A stretch of 64,000 nucleotides of DNA from Deroplatys truncata (GCA_030765065.1 CM060978.1:113441692-113505691); one strand, 5' to 3'; positions 12,651 to 25,910 are shown, counted from the stretch's first letter. A program made the numbers and translations. Notes: a model not told the origin generated them from the letters alone.

Positions 12651-13724
12651 TGTAGCGATATTTCTGTATGATCACATCTGCACAAAAAGGAATCCTTAAA
12701 TAATTATAGTTTATGAATTATTAATGGTTAATTAACACGCAATTTGATAATTTTCTGCAACTTTAAAGTAGATGGATTAAATACATCAATCAAGAGCCCG
12801 TCAAAAATTGTAAATGCGTTTTAAAGTTTCATTAATATTGTTCCATAAATATAGGCGTAACTGCTTAAGAAAATCTTCAAGAATTAGGCGAAATAGAGTA
12901 GTTTCGCTTCAAAATGTTCAACTGTATTTTTCCGAGCGTGGAACCGTACTTCAAGAGAAAGTGGACGATGTAGGCAATCGCCTTTTCTTATAGTTTAGGC
13001 TTCCAATTTTCAACCACAGAGCCAATAAAGATACAGGATAATTGTTAGAACTAATGAGAAGATAGGAAGACGTGGTTGCATGTACAGAAATCCGGAGGCT
13101 AGTAGCAAGTTGATGCATGTAAACGTAAGCGTGGATTTCACAGTCTGTCATGATTATTCGTTAAGTGAACACATAGTACTCCGACGCTGAAAAGTTCGCA
13201 AAGTTCCCAAATTAGTTAAAGTGCCGCACAAATATGTAACTACAGATTGATTGTTGTGGCATATTTATATAATGTGCTAACAGTATTCGTCGATATAATT
13301 TATCCCAGTTTATAAGGATTTAATATTTGTCAAGTGACTACTTCGAGTTCGCGCAAATCTAAAGAATGGTGAGATATTAAATAATTAGCCGGAGCAAACT
13401 TCAGTGGAACAAGAGATAACAGTGGGAAGACTTAAAGAATCGCACGTGTTAGGGAAAACCAGTGATTCTTGCAGGATTTCTAGCAAAAAGACGCGCCAGA
13501 GTGAGAAAAGTGAAAACAGTGTTTCTTACAAGACAATATCCTGGTATCACCACTCACGTATGCTACCCTGACATAATCACAGTAGGGAATTTCAGATCCA
13601 TTCGCCGACAGCTGAGCCTGAGAGACGACGTGCTTCCAACCGACATCGGTGACATCGATTCCTGAAGACGACAACGGCGCAAGGTAAGAGGACTAGAACG
13701 ACGACAATGACGGGAACGGCTACA
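12651..13724 (+). repeat. 3' LTR
   Basis: Starts TGTAGCGATATTTC directly after a polypurine tract and ends with the shared AAGGTAAGAGGACTAGAAC...CGGGAAC block and a terminal CA. Confidence 0.7.
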
Positions 13725-14376
13725 GGATATAGAAAACAATGAAGCGTATGGTCAAACAATAATAATGAAGCTGTACAAAGAGTGGGAGAGCGAAGAACAG
13801 TGCTCAACATAATAAGAGAGGGGAGGCAGAGAGATTAAATGTAAAACTGCTTCCTAATGTGTGAACCGAAAAGTGCATGGTGTTGTACTAAACGTTTGAG
13901 GCATAAGGTACCAAATGATTGATAATATTAAAATATTTGGATCATATACGGTGGTAGACATGGGAGAGATTGGATTTGCAGTGAATTACCTGCCAGTGGC
14001 TATAATTGGCTAACGAATAAATTAAGTACCTTCACATTAATACAAGGTTCTTCCGATTCCAAAGAATTTCATTCTTTGGCTTTTGTGAACCTATAATTGT
14101 TCTGTGTAGAATACTCAACTTAAGCCATTCCCCTCCCCCATTTTGATGTTTGGAAACATGACTTTCAACTTACGTTGCCATGTAGGATTTTAAGATATCA
14201 ATAAAATTTGCCTATTGCGTTTGCAGTAATTAGCTTCTACATTATTTTAAAAAAATGTTCACCAGAGGTACAAATGTTAATTCTTAGAACTAAGGGGAAA
14301 ATTAATTCCTCCAGGAAGTTTTAGGTAATGAAATTATGGATATAACAACAATTTGGGGTCGTAATCGACAATCATG
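13725..14376. other. No recognisable feature
   Basis: AT-rich, no motif or plausible coding frame. Confidence 0.5.
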
Positions 14377-14378
14377 TA

Positions 14379-14760
14379 CAGAGGCAGACAAAAGTACTCG
14401 TATACAGTTTTAAAAACTCCCAAATTAATGGAGATAAAATTCTCATTTTTAATAGACAGAAAAAACAAATAGTATTTAGGAATTAATTGTTCTTCCACAC
14501 AAGCCGTGTGTTGGAAATGGTTGGAAAGGTAGAATCAGACGACTGAAAAATTCAATGCCATAGCCGGGATTTGAACCACGGATCTCCCGAATCCGTGTAA
14601 TTATCAAAACATTATAAAACCAACAAAATTAAAGAGTTTGATAAATGCATTAATGTAATACCATTTGTTATTTCTATGTATTCGAAAAGAGAATTTTATC
14701 TCCATTAATTTGGCTGCTAGCACTTTTTAAAGTGAAGACTAATACTTTTATCCGCCTCTG
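14379..14760. mobile_element. Tc1/mariner-type MITE containing a tRNA-like insert
   Basis: Ends are inverted: CAGAGGCAGACAAAAGTACT on the left and, read inward from the right, CAGAGGCGGATAAAAGTATT. A second inverted block (AATTAATGGAGATAAAATTC) lies inside. The left end is preceded by TA and both flanks carry TGTA. The 'ACAAAAGTA' core resembles Tc1-like termini. At about 14555-14605 the minus strand reads like a tRNA 3' half (GGTTCAAATCCCGGCT). Confidence 0.75.
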
Positions 14761-14818
14761 ATGTACATGTTTTTCATCCCAAGAAAGTAATCACCATCTC
14801 TTACCAGACAAATGCAGC

Positions 14819-14844
14819 AAAAAAAAAAAAAAAAAAAAAAAAAA
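14819..14844. repeat. Poly-A run
   Basis: 26 A residues. Confidence 0.9.
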
Positions 14845-14959
14845 TTACTAAACACATTAAGTACACTGTAAATAAGTGGAGAGATAAAATTGATGCTATT
14901 CATTAATTTTGAACAGGTTAATGCATTTTATAAGCCATATAAAAGGGTTAATAGCTTCT

Positions 14960-15240
14960 AAATCATGCATGGTGGCTCCTTATCGAGCGGAATGTCCCAG
15001 GCGATGGCATTTGAAGCTCGCATTCGGGGGATCCCGGGTTCGATTCTCGTTGAACCGGTCACTGACGGCTTTCCCAGCTAATGCTGGGGTGTGGATTACT
15101 TACTATCACGAATTTTCCTGCCTCTTATTTCTTTCATCTTTTAGGGTTGCAAGGCCAGGTGCGATGGATGTGTACGGCGTAGGAGGTGGATGTACTTTAA
15201 GCAAATAAACTGTTTCTTTCCGGGCACGGAACTATCTACT
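14960..15240 (+). repeat. tRNA-derived SINE
   Basis: Head with 'CGAGCGGAATGTCCCAGGCG' followed by 'GGATCCCGGGTTCGATTCTC' (clear box B), then a body with 'ACCGGTCACTGACGGCTTTC'. The fragment at 34655-34800 shares the 'GGCTCGCATTCGGAGG' type of motif. The frame at 14909-15208 is the SINE translated. Confidence 0.65.
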
Positions 15241-15553
15241 CGAATCTGTAAGTGTGGACAGGGTGCCATCTAAGGGGCGTCTGGGGATGTCAATATGGAA
15301 ACATTAAAGATCCCGCTGAGCTGTACCTAACGACATCAGTCTAGCCGCCCATCATCCCTTCCTCCCGGAGGTTTGGCCACAGTGCTGAAATCCTCCGTCG
15401 CTTCTAATTTCTACCCTACCGCACCCATACATGCCTCCTTATGACTTTCGTGCATTAATGACGCGTAGAAACAACGGCTAATTAATTCTAGTGCAAACTG
15501 AGCTTTTAGGGTAATTTCTTGAGATATAGGTAACATTCTTTAATTTCCGCTTC

Positions 15554-15757
15554 AACATAAACTCTACTTATGTGCTGCAAGTAATATATAAATAATTAAT
15601 AGGAGCTGTTTTGGAAACAACATAAACTCTACTTATGTGCTGCAAGTAATATATAAATAATTAATAGGAGCTGTTTTGGAAACAACATAAACTCTACTTA
15701 TGTGCTGCAAGTAATATATAAATAATTAATAGGAGCTGTTTTGGAAACAACATAAAC
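15554..15757. repeat. 65-bp tandem repeat, ~3.1 copies
   Basis: Unit begins AACATAAACTCTACTTATG and ends GGAGCTGTTTTGGAAAC. Copies start at 15554, 15619, 15684 and 15749 (partial) and appear identical, so the expansion is recent. Confidence 0.95.
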
Positions 15758-16613
15758 GACTTCTATGAAATCCTTTCTCATAACATGACACAACACTGAA
15801 TGAAAATGATTCTTGTGATTTGTGTCCAAATTTGTTCTCAAAACAATAATGTTTGGATTGAATACAAGTGTTACGCAATTCATGTGGCGGTAATGTTTGG
15901 CATGTAATTTGTGAAAAAGTAATGCGTTCGCATTCACTTGAGCACTAGGTTACTAACGTATCACACACACACAAACAAAATATTAATAGCAGATTATGAT
16001 ACAAGGGTTTTATTTTGCCAGTAGGAATGTTTGCGAAAGAAGCAATCCGACTAAGCCGAGTTTCGCAATCCTATGAACAAAATAAAACCACTTTTAACAC
16101 GTGTGGCATATACTATTTTTTAGGCAACGCTCGATTTTGTAAAACACCAATATTATATTGATTCCTAAAATTAACAGCGATCACGCTTAGCACGCGGTTC
16201 TGAAACAAGAGAAATGATGTTAAAAAGACGAGATATCACATGTTTTGTCGATTCACTAGCATTTTAGTGAAATTATTTTCAATGTTTTTTGCCTTACACC
16301 AGCCAATGAAACGATTAAATGCTATATCATATTGCTTTTTGGATTTTTTGAGTAAGTATTTCTAGTGCTATTCTGTTTGCTGCTTCTGTAATTTCACCTG
16401 GTTCTTCCATTTAAGTTTCTTCTGAACACATAATTTCCGCTATTTAATCTTTATATAGGTTATACTAGATAAAAGAGTAACGTTTTAGATCAAAGAAAGC
16501 AAAAGACCTGCCAATATAGTCTAGGTTAACTCTACAACGAATTACCATAAATTGAAGTATGACGATTTGTATTGTGAGCAGAAAATGCGAGCGCCATGAG
16601 AAATTAATCATGT
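15758..16613. other. No recognisable feature
   Basis: AT-rich; short CA repeat at 15963-15974. Short open frames have no signature. Confidence 0.5.
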
Positions 16614-19231
16614 AAAAATCTGATGTGTTACACTCACATGACTTTCTCTACTCTTATACAAACTATTTTTACAAAGGCTTATTCTCCATATGCTTCATGT
16701 TAATCGAGATATCGAGATGTCAATCTTATTGCTAATTTTCTTGTAGATGCAAGGGGAATATGGTAGGTTATAAGCGATAGTCAAATATTTTAAGCGCTGG
16801 CTGCTATGTGGCGCATTCCATTCTCTTTGCATGTCCAGAACATAAAAAAAAATCTGATGTGTTACACTCACATAACTTTCTCTACTCTTGTACAACCTAA
16901 TTTTACAAACGCCTATTCTCCATATGCTTCATGTTAATCGAGATATCGAGATGTCAATCTTATTGGTAATTTTCTTGTAGATGCAAGGAAAATATGGTAG
17001 CTTTTAAGCGATAGTCAAATATTTTAACGCTGGTTGCTATGTGGCGCATTCCATTCTCTTTGCATGTCCAGCACATAAAAAAAATGAATAACGAATTTGA
17101 GAAAAAGTATAAGTATTGGAAAATTTAAGGGAATAACAAGCAATATCTCGAAAATGGTTCACTCAACAACAAAAATGTATACGACATAAATTGTGTATTT
17201 TAACGCGATCCACATTTTTTGTGTAGTAAAATTTTGTCTATCTCTTATGGTTTACGAGTTATGCAAAAGTTGTTCACAATGAAGAATACTTTTGGAGACA
17301 TTCCCAGAAAATTCAAGATATACATTTTATTTGTCATGAAAATATCTTAAACATATTATATTTTAATCAAAATCATTAGAGCCATTTTTGAGAAAATTAA
17401 AATTTTCGAAAAATGTTCCATGTAAAGGGTAATCTGGGGTGGGGGGATTTTCTTGAAAACCTTCGTGTCGCATCTCTGGAAGATACTAAACCTAAATACC
17501 AAGTTTGGTGTTTATCCGACTCTTCGTTTTTGAGTTATGCTGTTCACAGACACACAGACACACAGACAGACAGACAGACACACAGACACACAGACAGACA
17601 CACACACGGACATGTTTCCAAAAATGCTTTTTTTTGGATTCAGTGAGTCTCAAAACATGTATTTCCGGTGAAATCTCGGTATCGAAATTTTGGGTGGAAT
17701 ACAATACTTCCCCTACTTACTATACATAGTAGAGAAAGTAAAAATCTGATGTGTTACACTCACATGACTTTCTCTACTCTTGTACAAACTATTTTTACAA
17801 ACGCTTATTCTCCATATGTTTCATGTTAATCGAGATATCGAGATGTCAATCTTATTGCTAATTTTCTTGTAGATGCAAGGGGAATATGCTAGGTTTAAAG
17901 CGATAGTCAAATATTTTAACGCTGGTTGCTATGTGGCGCATTCCATTCTCTTTACATGTCCAGGACATAAAAAACGAATAACGAATTTGGGAAAAAGTGT
18001 ATTGGAAAATTTAAGGGAATAACAACCAATATCTCGAAAACGGTTCACTCAACAAAAGAAATGTGTATGACATAAATTGTGTATTTTAACGCGATCTACA
18101 TTTTTTGTGTAGTAAAATTTTGTCTATCTCTTATGGTTTACCAGTTATGCAAAAGTCGTTCACAATGAAGAATACTTTTGGTGACATTCCCAGAAAATTC
18201 GAGATATACATCTCATTTCTCATGACAATATCTTAAACATATAATATTTTAATCAAAATCGTTAGAGCCATTTTTGAGAAAATTAAAATTTTCGAAAAAT
18301 GTTCCATGTAAAGGGTAGTCTGGGGTGGGGGGATTTTCTTGAAAACCTTCGTGTCGCATCTCTGGAAGATACTGAACCTAAATACCAAGTTTGGTGCTTA
18401 TCCGACTGTTCGTTTTTGAGTTATGCTGTTCACAGACACACACACACACAGACACACACACACACAGACACACACACGGACATGTTTCCAAAAATGCTTT
18501 TTTTGGATTCAGGAGGTCTCAAAACATGTATTTCCGGTGAAATCTGGTATCGAATTTTTGGGTGGAATGCAATACTTCCCCTACTTACTATACGTAGTAG
18601 AGAAAGAAAAAATGAATAAGGAGTTTGAGAAAAAGTAAAAATATTGGAAAATTTAAGGGAATAACAAGCAATATCTCGAAAATGGTTCACTCAACAAAAA
18701 AATGTATATGAAATAAATTGTGTATTTTAACGCGATCTACATTTTTTGTGTAGTAAAATTTTGTCTATCTCTTATGGTTTACCAGTTATGCAAAAGTCGT
18801 TCACAATAAAGAATACTTTTGGAGACATTCCCAGAACATTCGAGATATACATTTCATTTGTCATGAAAATATCCTAAACATATGATATTTTAATGAAAAT
18901 CGTTCGAGCCATTTTTGAGAAAATTAAAATTTTCGAAAAATGTTCCATGTAAAGGGTAATCTTGGGTTCTTGAAAACCTTCGTGTCGCATCTCTGGAAGA
19001 TACTGAACCTAAATACCAAGTTTGGTGTTTATCCGACTGTTCGTTTCTGAATTATGCTGTTCACAGACAGACACACACACACACACACACACACACGGAC
19101 ATGTTTCAAAAATGCTTTTTTTTATTCAGGGGGTCTCAAAACATGTATTTTCGGTGAAATCTCGGCTCGAATTTTTGGGTGGAGTACAATACTTCCCCTA
19201 CTTACTATACGTAGTAGAGAAAGTAAAAAGC
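16614..19231 (+). mobile_element. Nested cluster of Helentron-like copies
   Basis: Four segments lie head to tail: 16614-16846 (first ~230 bp only), 16847-17740 (full), 17741-18606 (full) and 18607-19231 (lacks the first ~230 bp). The first and last segments complement each other at the same A-run (..ACATAAAAAA | AAAAAATGAATAA..). They are therefore one older copy split by a tandem dimer. Full copies start AAAAATCTGATGTG and end GTAGAGAAAGTAAAAA. Microsatellites inside vary (GACA/CACA at 17548-17605 and 18434-18478). Confidence 0.7.
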
Positions 19232-20493
19232 CAATAAAAGTAAACCCTAATCAAACCAAGCCGAGTTATTAAACATGTACAATTACAAAGGGTAATTGCA
19301 ATGTAATTGGGCTTGAAACCAAAGTTGGTCGCAATGAAGATGATCGCACTAGTGGTTTTAGCTTGTGTGCACTGTGTTAGAAGTTCTACTTTTAGGCCAT
19401 GCTGTCTAAAAATAATATAAAATATAATCTTAAAATTGCATACTTGCTACATAAGAAAAGTTGTGGTACTTTATCGGAATTATTATAAGTGGAGCAAACA
19501 GTCAGACTACCGTTCAAAGACCTGGGTTTCGAGATACCTGGAGGCAGATTGGCAAGTAATTTTAGCAGCTGAAGCATTCTGAGCTTATCTACCCTCTCCA
19601 TTTCTTTCATCGTCCCGAAAAAACTGGCAGCTGACCGGATGTTAAAACGCTACAAAAAAGCTTCGTTTGAAAACTTTAAGGAACGGCATTCTATCAATAG
19701 AACTGTACTTCGCGCCTTCATAGGCTTTTGTCATCCTGTTTGCATTTATTCGGAGGGAAGAGAATACACAAACGCTGTAAAATAAGTACAACTGTCCAAG
19801 CAAGGGACAGTTGAAAACTGCACGGGAATAACCCAAACCATTAAAACTATTTCTCAGGTTTTATAAAGTAAAATATTGATTTTCATTTTATTTAATTCAT
19901 AAATCTGAAACTTGCTTGTTATTTAAATCCTCCCTCTCTTTGTAACTTAGAAATCCTCCAAGCTGTTAATGTTGTTCGTTTTGCTGGGCTGGAAGGCAAC
20001 TTAATTTTTCTCCGTAATCTACGTTCAATCTCCTCTATCTATGAGGCTGGTATTACATACGCAGTAACCCAAAAGTAGGTTTAAAACAGTACAAGGTAGG
20101 GTTAACTTCACTGAGCAGTATCCTAATACCCACCTCTTCATGTGCCTAACTTCGAAAACCACTTCTGAGAGCATTGGATAGGACGGCGAGGCATAATAGT
20201 AATTACTGGCCACTGCATTCATGCGCCTTCACATCGATGGGCTTTGTATGAGCTATTGTCAAAAGCGGGTTTGAGACGAAGCCCAGTGGACAAAACGACG
20301 GGGTTAATAAAATGACACCGCGAATTGTACCGAACTATAATCAACACGTTTAACATACGTTAGATTAGAACCATCTGTAATACAAGCCATTAAACATAAA
20401 ATCTAACGTAACGTCATGCACTGTCCGGCATGTTTTACAGGTTAGAGAATTTTTTTGCACGCTTAAATTATTATTATTTATTACACCAATACA
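19232..20493. other. No recognisable feature
   Basis: Nothing beyond short chance frames. Confidence 0.5.
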
Positions 20494-20764
20494 TTTTTAC
20501 TTTCTCTGCCGCTTACATTCACAAGCTGTTACCAGAAAATTAAATATATACATATAATTTGTCATGTATCTTAAAGATATGGTATTTTAATCGAAATCGT
20601 TACAGCCATGTTTGAGAAAATCAAAATAACAAACATTCCCATGTAAAGAGTAGTTTGGGGTGGAAGGGGAGATTTTATTGAAAACCTTTGTGTCGCATCT
20701 TTGGAATATACTGAATTTAAATGGCAAGTTCGGTATTTATCGGGCATTGAGTTATACAGATCTC

Positions 20765-20807
<43 letters not shown>

Positions 20808-20948
20808 CACACACACACAAAGTATGTTTTTTCTAAAATTGCTTCTTTTTACCAGGGGGCTCAAAGCAAGAATTTCCGGTGGAACCTCCATATCGAATTG
20901 TGTGGAATGCAAATGTCAAGTTCGATATTTATGCAACATTGAATTATA

Positions 20949-20992
<44 letters not shown>

Positions 20993-21133
20993 TACCTATC
21001 TCACACACAAGTATGTTCATCTAAAAATGCTTCTTTTATTCAGGGGGGCTCAAAACAATTTCCGGTGAAATTTCGATATCGGATTGTGTGGATACTTCCT
21101 CTACCTACTATGTACGCGGCAGAGAAAGTAAAA
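20494..21133 (+). mobile_element. Related element with near-perfect terminal inverted repeats and two (TC)n cores
   Basis: Ends are TTTTTACTTTCTCTGCCGC and its inverse GCGGCAGAGAAAGTAAAAA. The interior matches the 3' two thirds of the Helentron-like family, but the microsatellite-plus-3'-end module is duplicated, giving (TC)n tracts at 20760-20803 and 20950-20988. Serine-leucine frames are microsatellite translations. Confidence 0.7.
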
Positions 21134-22159
21134 ATGGTGCCTTAGCACTTCAAAAAAATCTTGAAATTATTGTAAAATTCAAACTACTAAACGAATATCC
21201 GGGAAATGGTTAACGAGACAAAAAAAATTAAAAAACTGTGTGTTTTAACAATATCTAAATTATTTGTGTGATGAGTTTTTCTCTATTCTTGTAGTTTTAG
21301 TTTTAATAGTACAACAGAATTGCACAAAATTAATGCAGAATAAGATTACATTTTATTAGTGATGTAAATACCTTAAACACAATCATTGGAGCCATTTTTA
21401 GAAGAAAGAAAAGAAAAAAAAATATGTGTTACACTCACATGACTTTCTCTACTCTTGTACAAACTATTTTTACAAACGCTTATTCTCCATCTATTTCATG
21501 TTAATCGAGATAAACATTTGCAAACTCTATCTTATTGCTAATTTTCTTGCAGATGTAAGGGAATGTATACTTACAAGGGCAATATAGAAAAACAGTAGCC
21601 ATTAAGCACATACATATCTCTTAATAGCTGGTTGCTAGGTGCAGCACCATTCCCTTTCCCACAGATTAATACTCTTTGCATATCCAAGACAAAAAAATGA
21701 ATAACGAATTCCCATTTGAGAAAATAAGTATTGAAACATTTAGGAGAATAACAAGCAATATCTCGAAAATGGTTCACTCAACAAAAAAAATCTATAAAAC
21801 ATAAATTGTGTATTTTAACGCGATCTACATTATTTGTGTAGTAAAATTTTGTCTATCTCTTATGGTTTATCAGTTATGCAAAAGTCGTTTACAATGGAGA
21901 ATACTTTTGGAGACATTCCCAGAAAATTCAAGATATACATTTTGTCGTGAAAATACCTTAAACATATGATATTTTAATCAAAATCGTTAGCCATTTTTGA
22001 GAAAATTAAACTTTTCGAAAAATCTTCCATGTAAAGGGTAATCTGGGTTGGGGGGATTTTCTTGAAAACCTTGGTGTCGCATCTCTGGAAGATACTGAAA
22101 CTAAATACCAAGTTTGATGTTTATCCGACTGTTCGTTTCTGAGTTATGCTGTTCAAACA

Positions 22160-22201
<42 letters not shown>

Positions 22202-22606
22202 GACACGCACACACACACACACGGACATGTTTCCAAAAATGCTTTTTTTGGATTCATGGTGTCTCAAAACATGTATTTCCGGTGAAATCTCGGTATCGAA
22301 TTTTTGGGTGGAATACAATACTTCCCCTACTTACTGTACGTAGTAGAGAAAGTAAAAATTACCACGAAAAGGCAGTTTGAGTTCTTGAAAATTCGTATTG
22401 CATCTTCGGAAGATGTTAAACTTTATAGCAAGTTTAGTATTTATACGATTTTTGATTTTTCAGTTAACTATGCTTATCGCGACCTTTTTCTAAAAGTTTT
22501 TTTTTGGGGGGGGCCTCGGGATTCTTTATAAACATTTAGGCGATAACTCCATATCAAATTTTTGAGTGGAATTCCTCTACTTGCTATAGGTAGGTGATAA
22601 TGCAAA
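21134..22606 (+). mobile_element. Old Helentron-like copy interrupted by a younger full copy (21414-22358)
   Basis: 21134-21413 matches the family's first third in diverged form. 22359-22606 continues the same copy to a degenerate 3' end. Between them sits a much better preserved copy with a (CA)n core at 22158-22222, inserted in an A-run. The age contrast and exact continuation show nesting. Confidence 0.65.
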
Positions 22607-23880
22607 AATACATAATTTACCAGAATTTAAGACATGAGCTTTTGATTCTGATATGAAAATGTTCCCTTACGCTGCGGCGTTGTAAAGAATGATGAGGTAA
22701 TTAAATACCTTCTTCCGTTTCATACCTGAAGCTCTACGTGGAATAAAGTGGCTTTAGCGACAGCGCAAATAAAACTGAGGTAATGCTTCGCATTCCTCTA
22801 CAGTACGTGCGTCATAGCGGCTGGATATTCATAGTGATGTTTCACTATTTAAACAAACTGCTTGAAGCTGTTGCGTCTTACATCACTCGATCAAGCGCGG
22901 ACAAAATATGTATTCCCACATTTTCATGCCGCAAATTATGCGATAAGCACCCCATATAATTTGACAATGGAACGGAAATGGAGAGGGTTAACTAAAGCCT
23001 GTAGTTTCGAAGTAATTTCCTAGTTTCCTTAGTAAAAATCCTCTTGACTCAAATGTATTAAATGGCTCAAGTATTACACATTTAATGACACACAATCCTA
23101 TAATTTGTTTTGTAATTATTACAGGAGTTGAAAACAGGGCCTTTTCCATCAGAGGGGTGGCTGGAACTTTTGATAAACCAGAAGAGCAAGGAGTTGGAAT
23201 CAACAGCATAAGAAACACCTCTGATATTACCTAACAAGAGAGACCGTGTATGTTAAAGAGAACGCAGAAAATGGGGTCAATTAATTCTTTAATATATTTT
23301 TAAAAATTTAAGTGTTATTAACGCGATGCAACACCCAGGATCCTTTAAATGTATTAAACATTGTAGTCAGCGCTTCCGGATGGAATGCAAATATATAATT
23401 CCCTGGAAGTGCTACTGATTTTTCAGTCCTGGAAAAAACATTCATCCTAGGTTCAAGCTTCGTTCCCATACTGCAGAAGAACTTCCATAACAACCATTCA
23501 TGGTAAGCATGTACAGATGTCCTACTATATAAAACTATTTGCATTAATATCACCTGTGGTTTTCATCTTGTCGATTGTTTCAGGACCCTGAGCACAGCGA
23601 ATGAAGTTATCAACCGTAGAGGTGAAACCACAGGTGCGTTTGTTAAAAACTGTTTGTTAACAAGAATGTTATAAATAGTGTTAACGTTTACTATTTATTA
23701 CTCAGTGTGATGTGCATACATATCATCTAATGTTACAAACTTGGACTTCTCCTTCGTTTTAGCTAGTTTACCAACTATAAACAACTGGGAATCGGATGCA
23801 TTATTTCCACAGTTGAGTTTCAGGCTTGATGATCTTATTTCCACGGTTTTAATGCGAGAGAAGGCCATGGTAAGGCGAAA
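22607..23880. other. No recognisable feature
   Basis: AT-rich, no coding signature. Confidence 0.5.
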
Positions 23881-23883
23881 GTC

Positions 23884-24360
23884 GGTTGCTGTGTGGTGCA
23901 ATGGCTTGTCCTTTAGCCTGTCATGGGGGGGAGATCAGGGTTCGATTCCACACCGGATATTAAAACAAAATGCTGGTCCCCAAGGCAGCGCTCGCTAAAT
24001 TGGCGTTAGTGTTTCGTGGCACAGGAGATTGCTAGTTCGAGTCTCGCCTCTGGCATGTGTGCATCAGTAAAAAGAAGAAGGAAAACGGAAAGAAGGGGAG
24101 GAACATGGAAAAATGTGAAGCAATGATTGTAATGCTCGGATCACGTGCAGCATATGCGCAGAGTAATCGTATAAAGCCCGAAAAAGGAACTCGCAGATCT
24201 TCGGATAGGGAGGGTGTGTAATCGTGAAATGCATCAGTCCATGAGTTGCAACCCATCAATCCATTGAAAATCCAATTTTTGACCGTTGAATTTCGTCTAG
24301 TTCCTTTCGTCGATGTGGGATCATAGTTGTCCTCAGTATTCTCCTCAGTCACTACTTGAG
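23884..24360 (+). repeat. tRNA-like SINE heads
   Basis: A tRNA-like block has 'GCTGTGTGGTGCAATGGCTT' (box A-like) and 'CAGGGTTCGATTCCACACC' (box B-like) at about 23886-23960. A second box-B-like 'CTAGTTCGAGTCTCGC' is at about 24030-24047, followed by a body of unknown origin. Confidence 0.5.
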
Positions 24361-24993
24361 CAGCTGCAGAACCGGGTCAGGTCGTCTCTTCATAGAAATA
24401 TGGGAAGAACTTCAAATGACCGTACAAAGGCGACCTTAACTTCACTCGTTTAATTTGTATTGGTGAGGATCAAGCTGCCTTCTTTACTTTGGCGAGGATT
24501 CAAGTTTTTACTTTTATTACCATATAGTTTTAATTTTAATGAAAGTTTTAGTTGTGCAAATAGCATTTATACCAACCCGTAATCTGTAATCGTGAAACAC
24601 TATATATTGGCAACCCTTACATTTCATTCTCTGAAATATTATGTTTTAGTAATATGGTGCTTACAACTCAAAAATAGGTTTTGTTTAAATAAGGCTAATT
24701 GCTTAGAATTACACAAGGTTTAGTTTTAATTAAGAAAATCGTAATAAACGTTTCAGTAATTATAAAAAATTAAAGAATCATTTCATGAAATTGCAGGTTT
24801 AACATGAAGAAAAACTGTGTGAAGTTTCGTAAGAAATAACAAATGATTTTTGGGCACAAGAAAAAAAAAACATTCTCAAAATCTCTTAATTCATTTTTGG
24901 CCAAAAAACTAGGTGAGCTCCATACCAAATTGCTACATATGCATCCCATCTTACCGTGCATAAGTCAAACGTTATCAATTTATGGTAACAAAA
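24361..24993. other. No recognisable feature
   Basis: AT-rich, several A-runs, no gene signature. Confidence 0.5.
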
Positions 24994-25910
24994 AAAAATC
25001 TGATGTGTTACACTCACATGAATTTCTCTACTCTTGTACAAACTATTTTTACAAACGCTTATTCTCCATCTACTTCATGTTAATCGAGATAAACATTTGC
25101 AGACTCTTATCTTATTGCTAAGTTTCTTGTAGATGTAAGGGGAATTTATATTTACAAGGGTAATATATATTTACAAGGGTAATATAGAAATACAGTAGCC
25201 TTTAAGCACATACATATCTCTTAATAGCTGGTTGCTAGGTGCAGCACCATTCCCTTTGCCACAGATTATAACTCTTTGCATATCAAAGACAAAATAATGA
25301 ATAACGAATTCCCATTTGAGAAAATAAGTATTGAAACATTTAAGGGAATAACAAGCAATATCTCGAAAATGGTTCACTCAACAACAAAAATGTATACGAC
25401 ATAAATTGTGTATTTTAACGCGATCCACATTTTTTGTGTAGTAAAATTTTGTCTATCTCTTATGGTTTACCAGTTATGCAAAAGTTGTTCACAATGAAGA
25501 ATACTTTTGGAGACATTCCCAGAAAATTCAAGATATACATTTTATTTGTCATGAAAATATCTTAAACATATTATATTTTAATCAAAATCATTAGAGCCAT
25601 TTTTGAGAAAATTAAAATTTTCGAAAAATGTTCCATGTAAAGGGTAATCTGGGGTGGGGGGATTTTCTTGAAAACCTTCGTGTCGCATCTCTGAAGGATA
25701 CTGAACCTAAATACCAAGTTTGGTGTTTATCCGACTGTTCGTTTCTGAGTTATGCTGTTCACAGACAGACACACGGACATGTTTCCAAAAATGCTTTTTT
25801 TGGATTCAGGGAATCTCAAAACATGTATTTCTGGTGAAATCTCGGTATCGAATTTTTGAGTGGAATACAATACTTCCCCTACTTACTATACGTAGTAGAG
25901 AAAGTAAAAA
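24994..25910 (+). mobile_element. Helentron-like element, full copy
   Basis: Starts in an A-run followed by TCTGATGTGTTACACTC and ends GTAGAGAAAGTAAAAA. It has a short microsatellite (CAGACAGACACAC) and a small internal duplication near 25150-25185. Confidence 0.7.

Larger units (their letters stand above)
7906..13724 (+). mobile_element. LTR retrotransposon, gag-only (no pol seen)
   Basis: Two direct repeats flank this interval. 7906 on and 12651 on both start TGTAGCGATATTT and stay recognisably alignable for ~1.1 kb, including the shared AATTATAGTTTAT block, CAATTTGATAATTTTC, the GATGTCGGTAGG-like block and AAGGTAAGAGGACTAGAAC near the end. A polypurine tract (AAAAGGGGGC) lies just before the right repeat. 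The 3.6 kb between carries a gag-like region but no protease, RT, RNase H or integrase motif in any frame I checked, so it looks like a non-autonomous derivative or one that lost pol. I found no convincing target-site duplication, so outer edges are uncertain by a few bases. LTR divergence is clearly visible, so the insertion is not recent. Confidence 0.75.
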
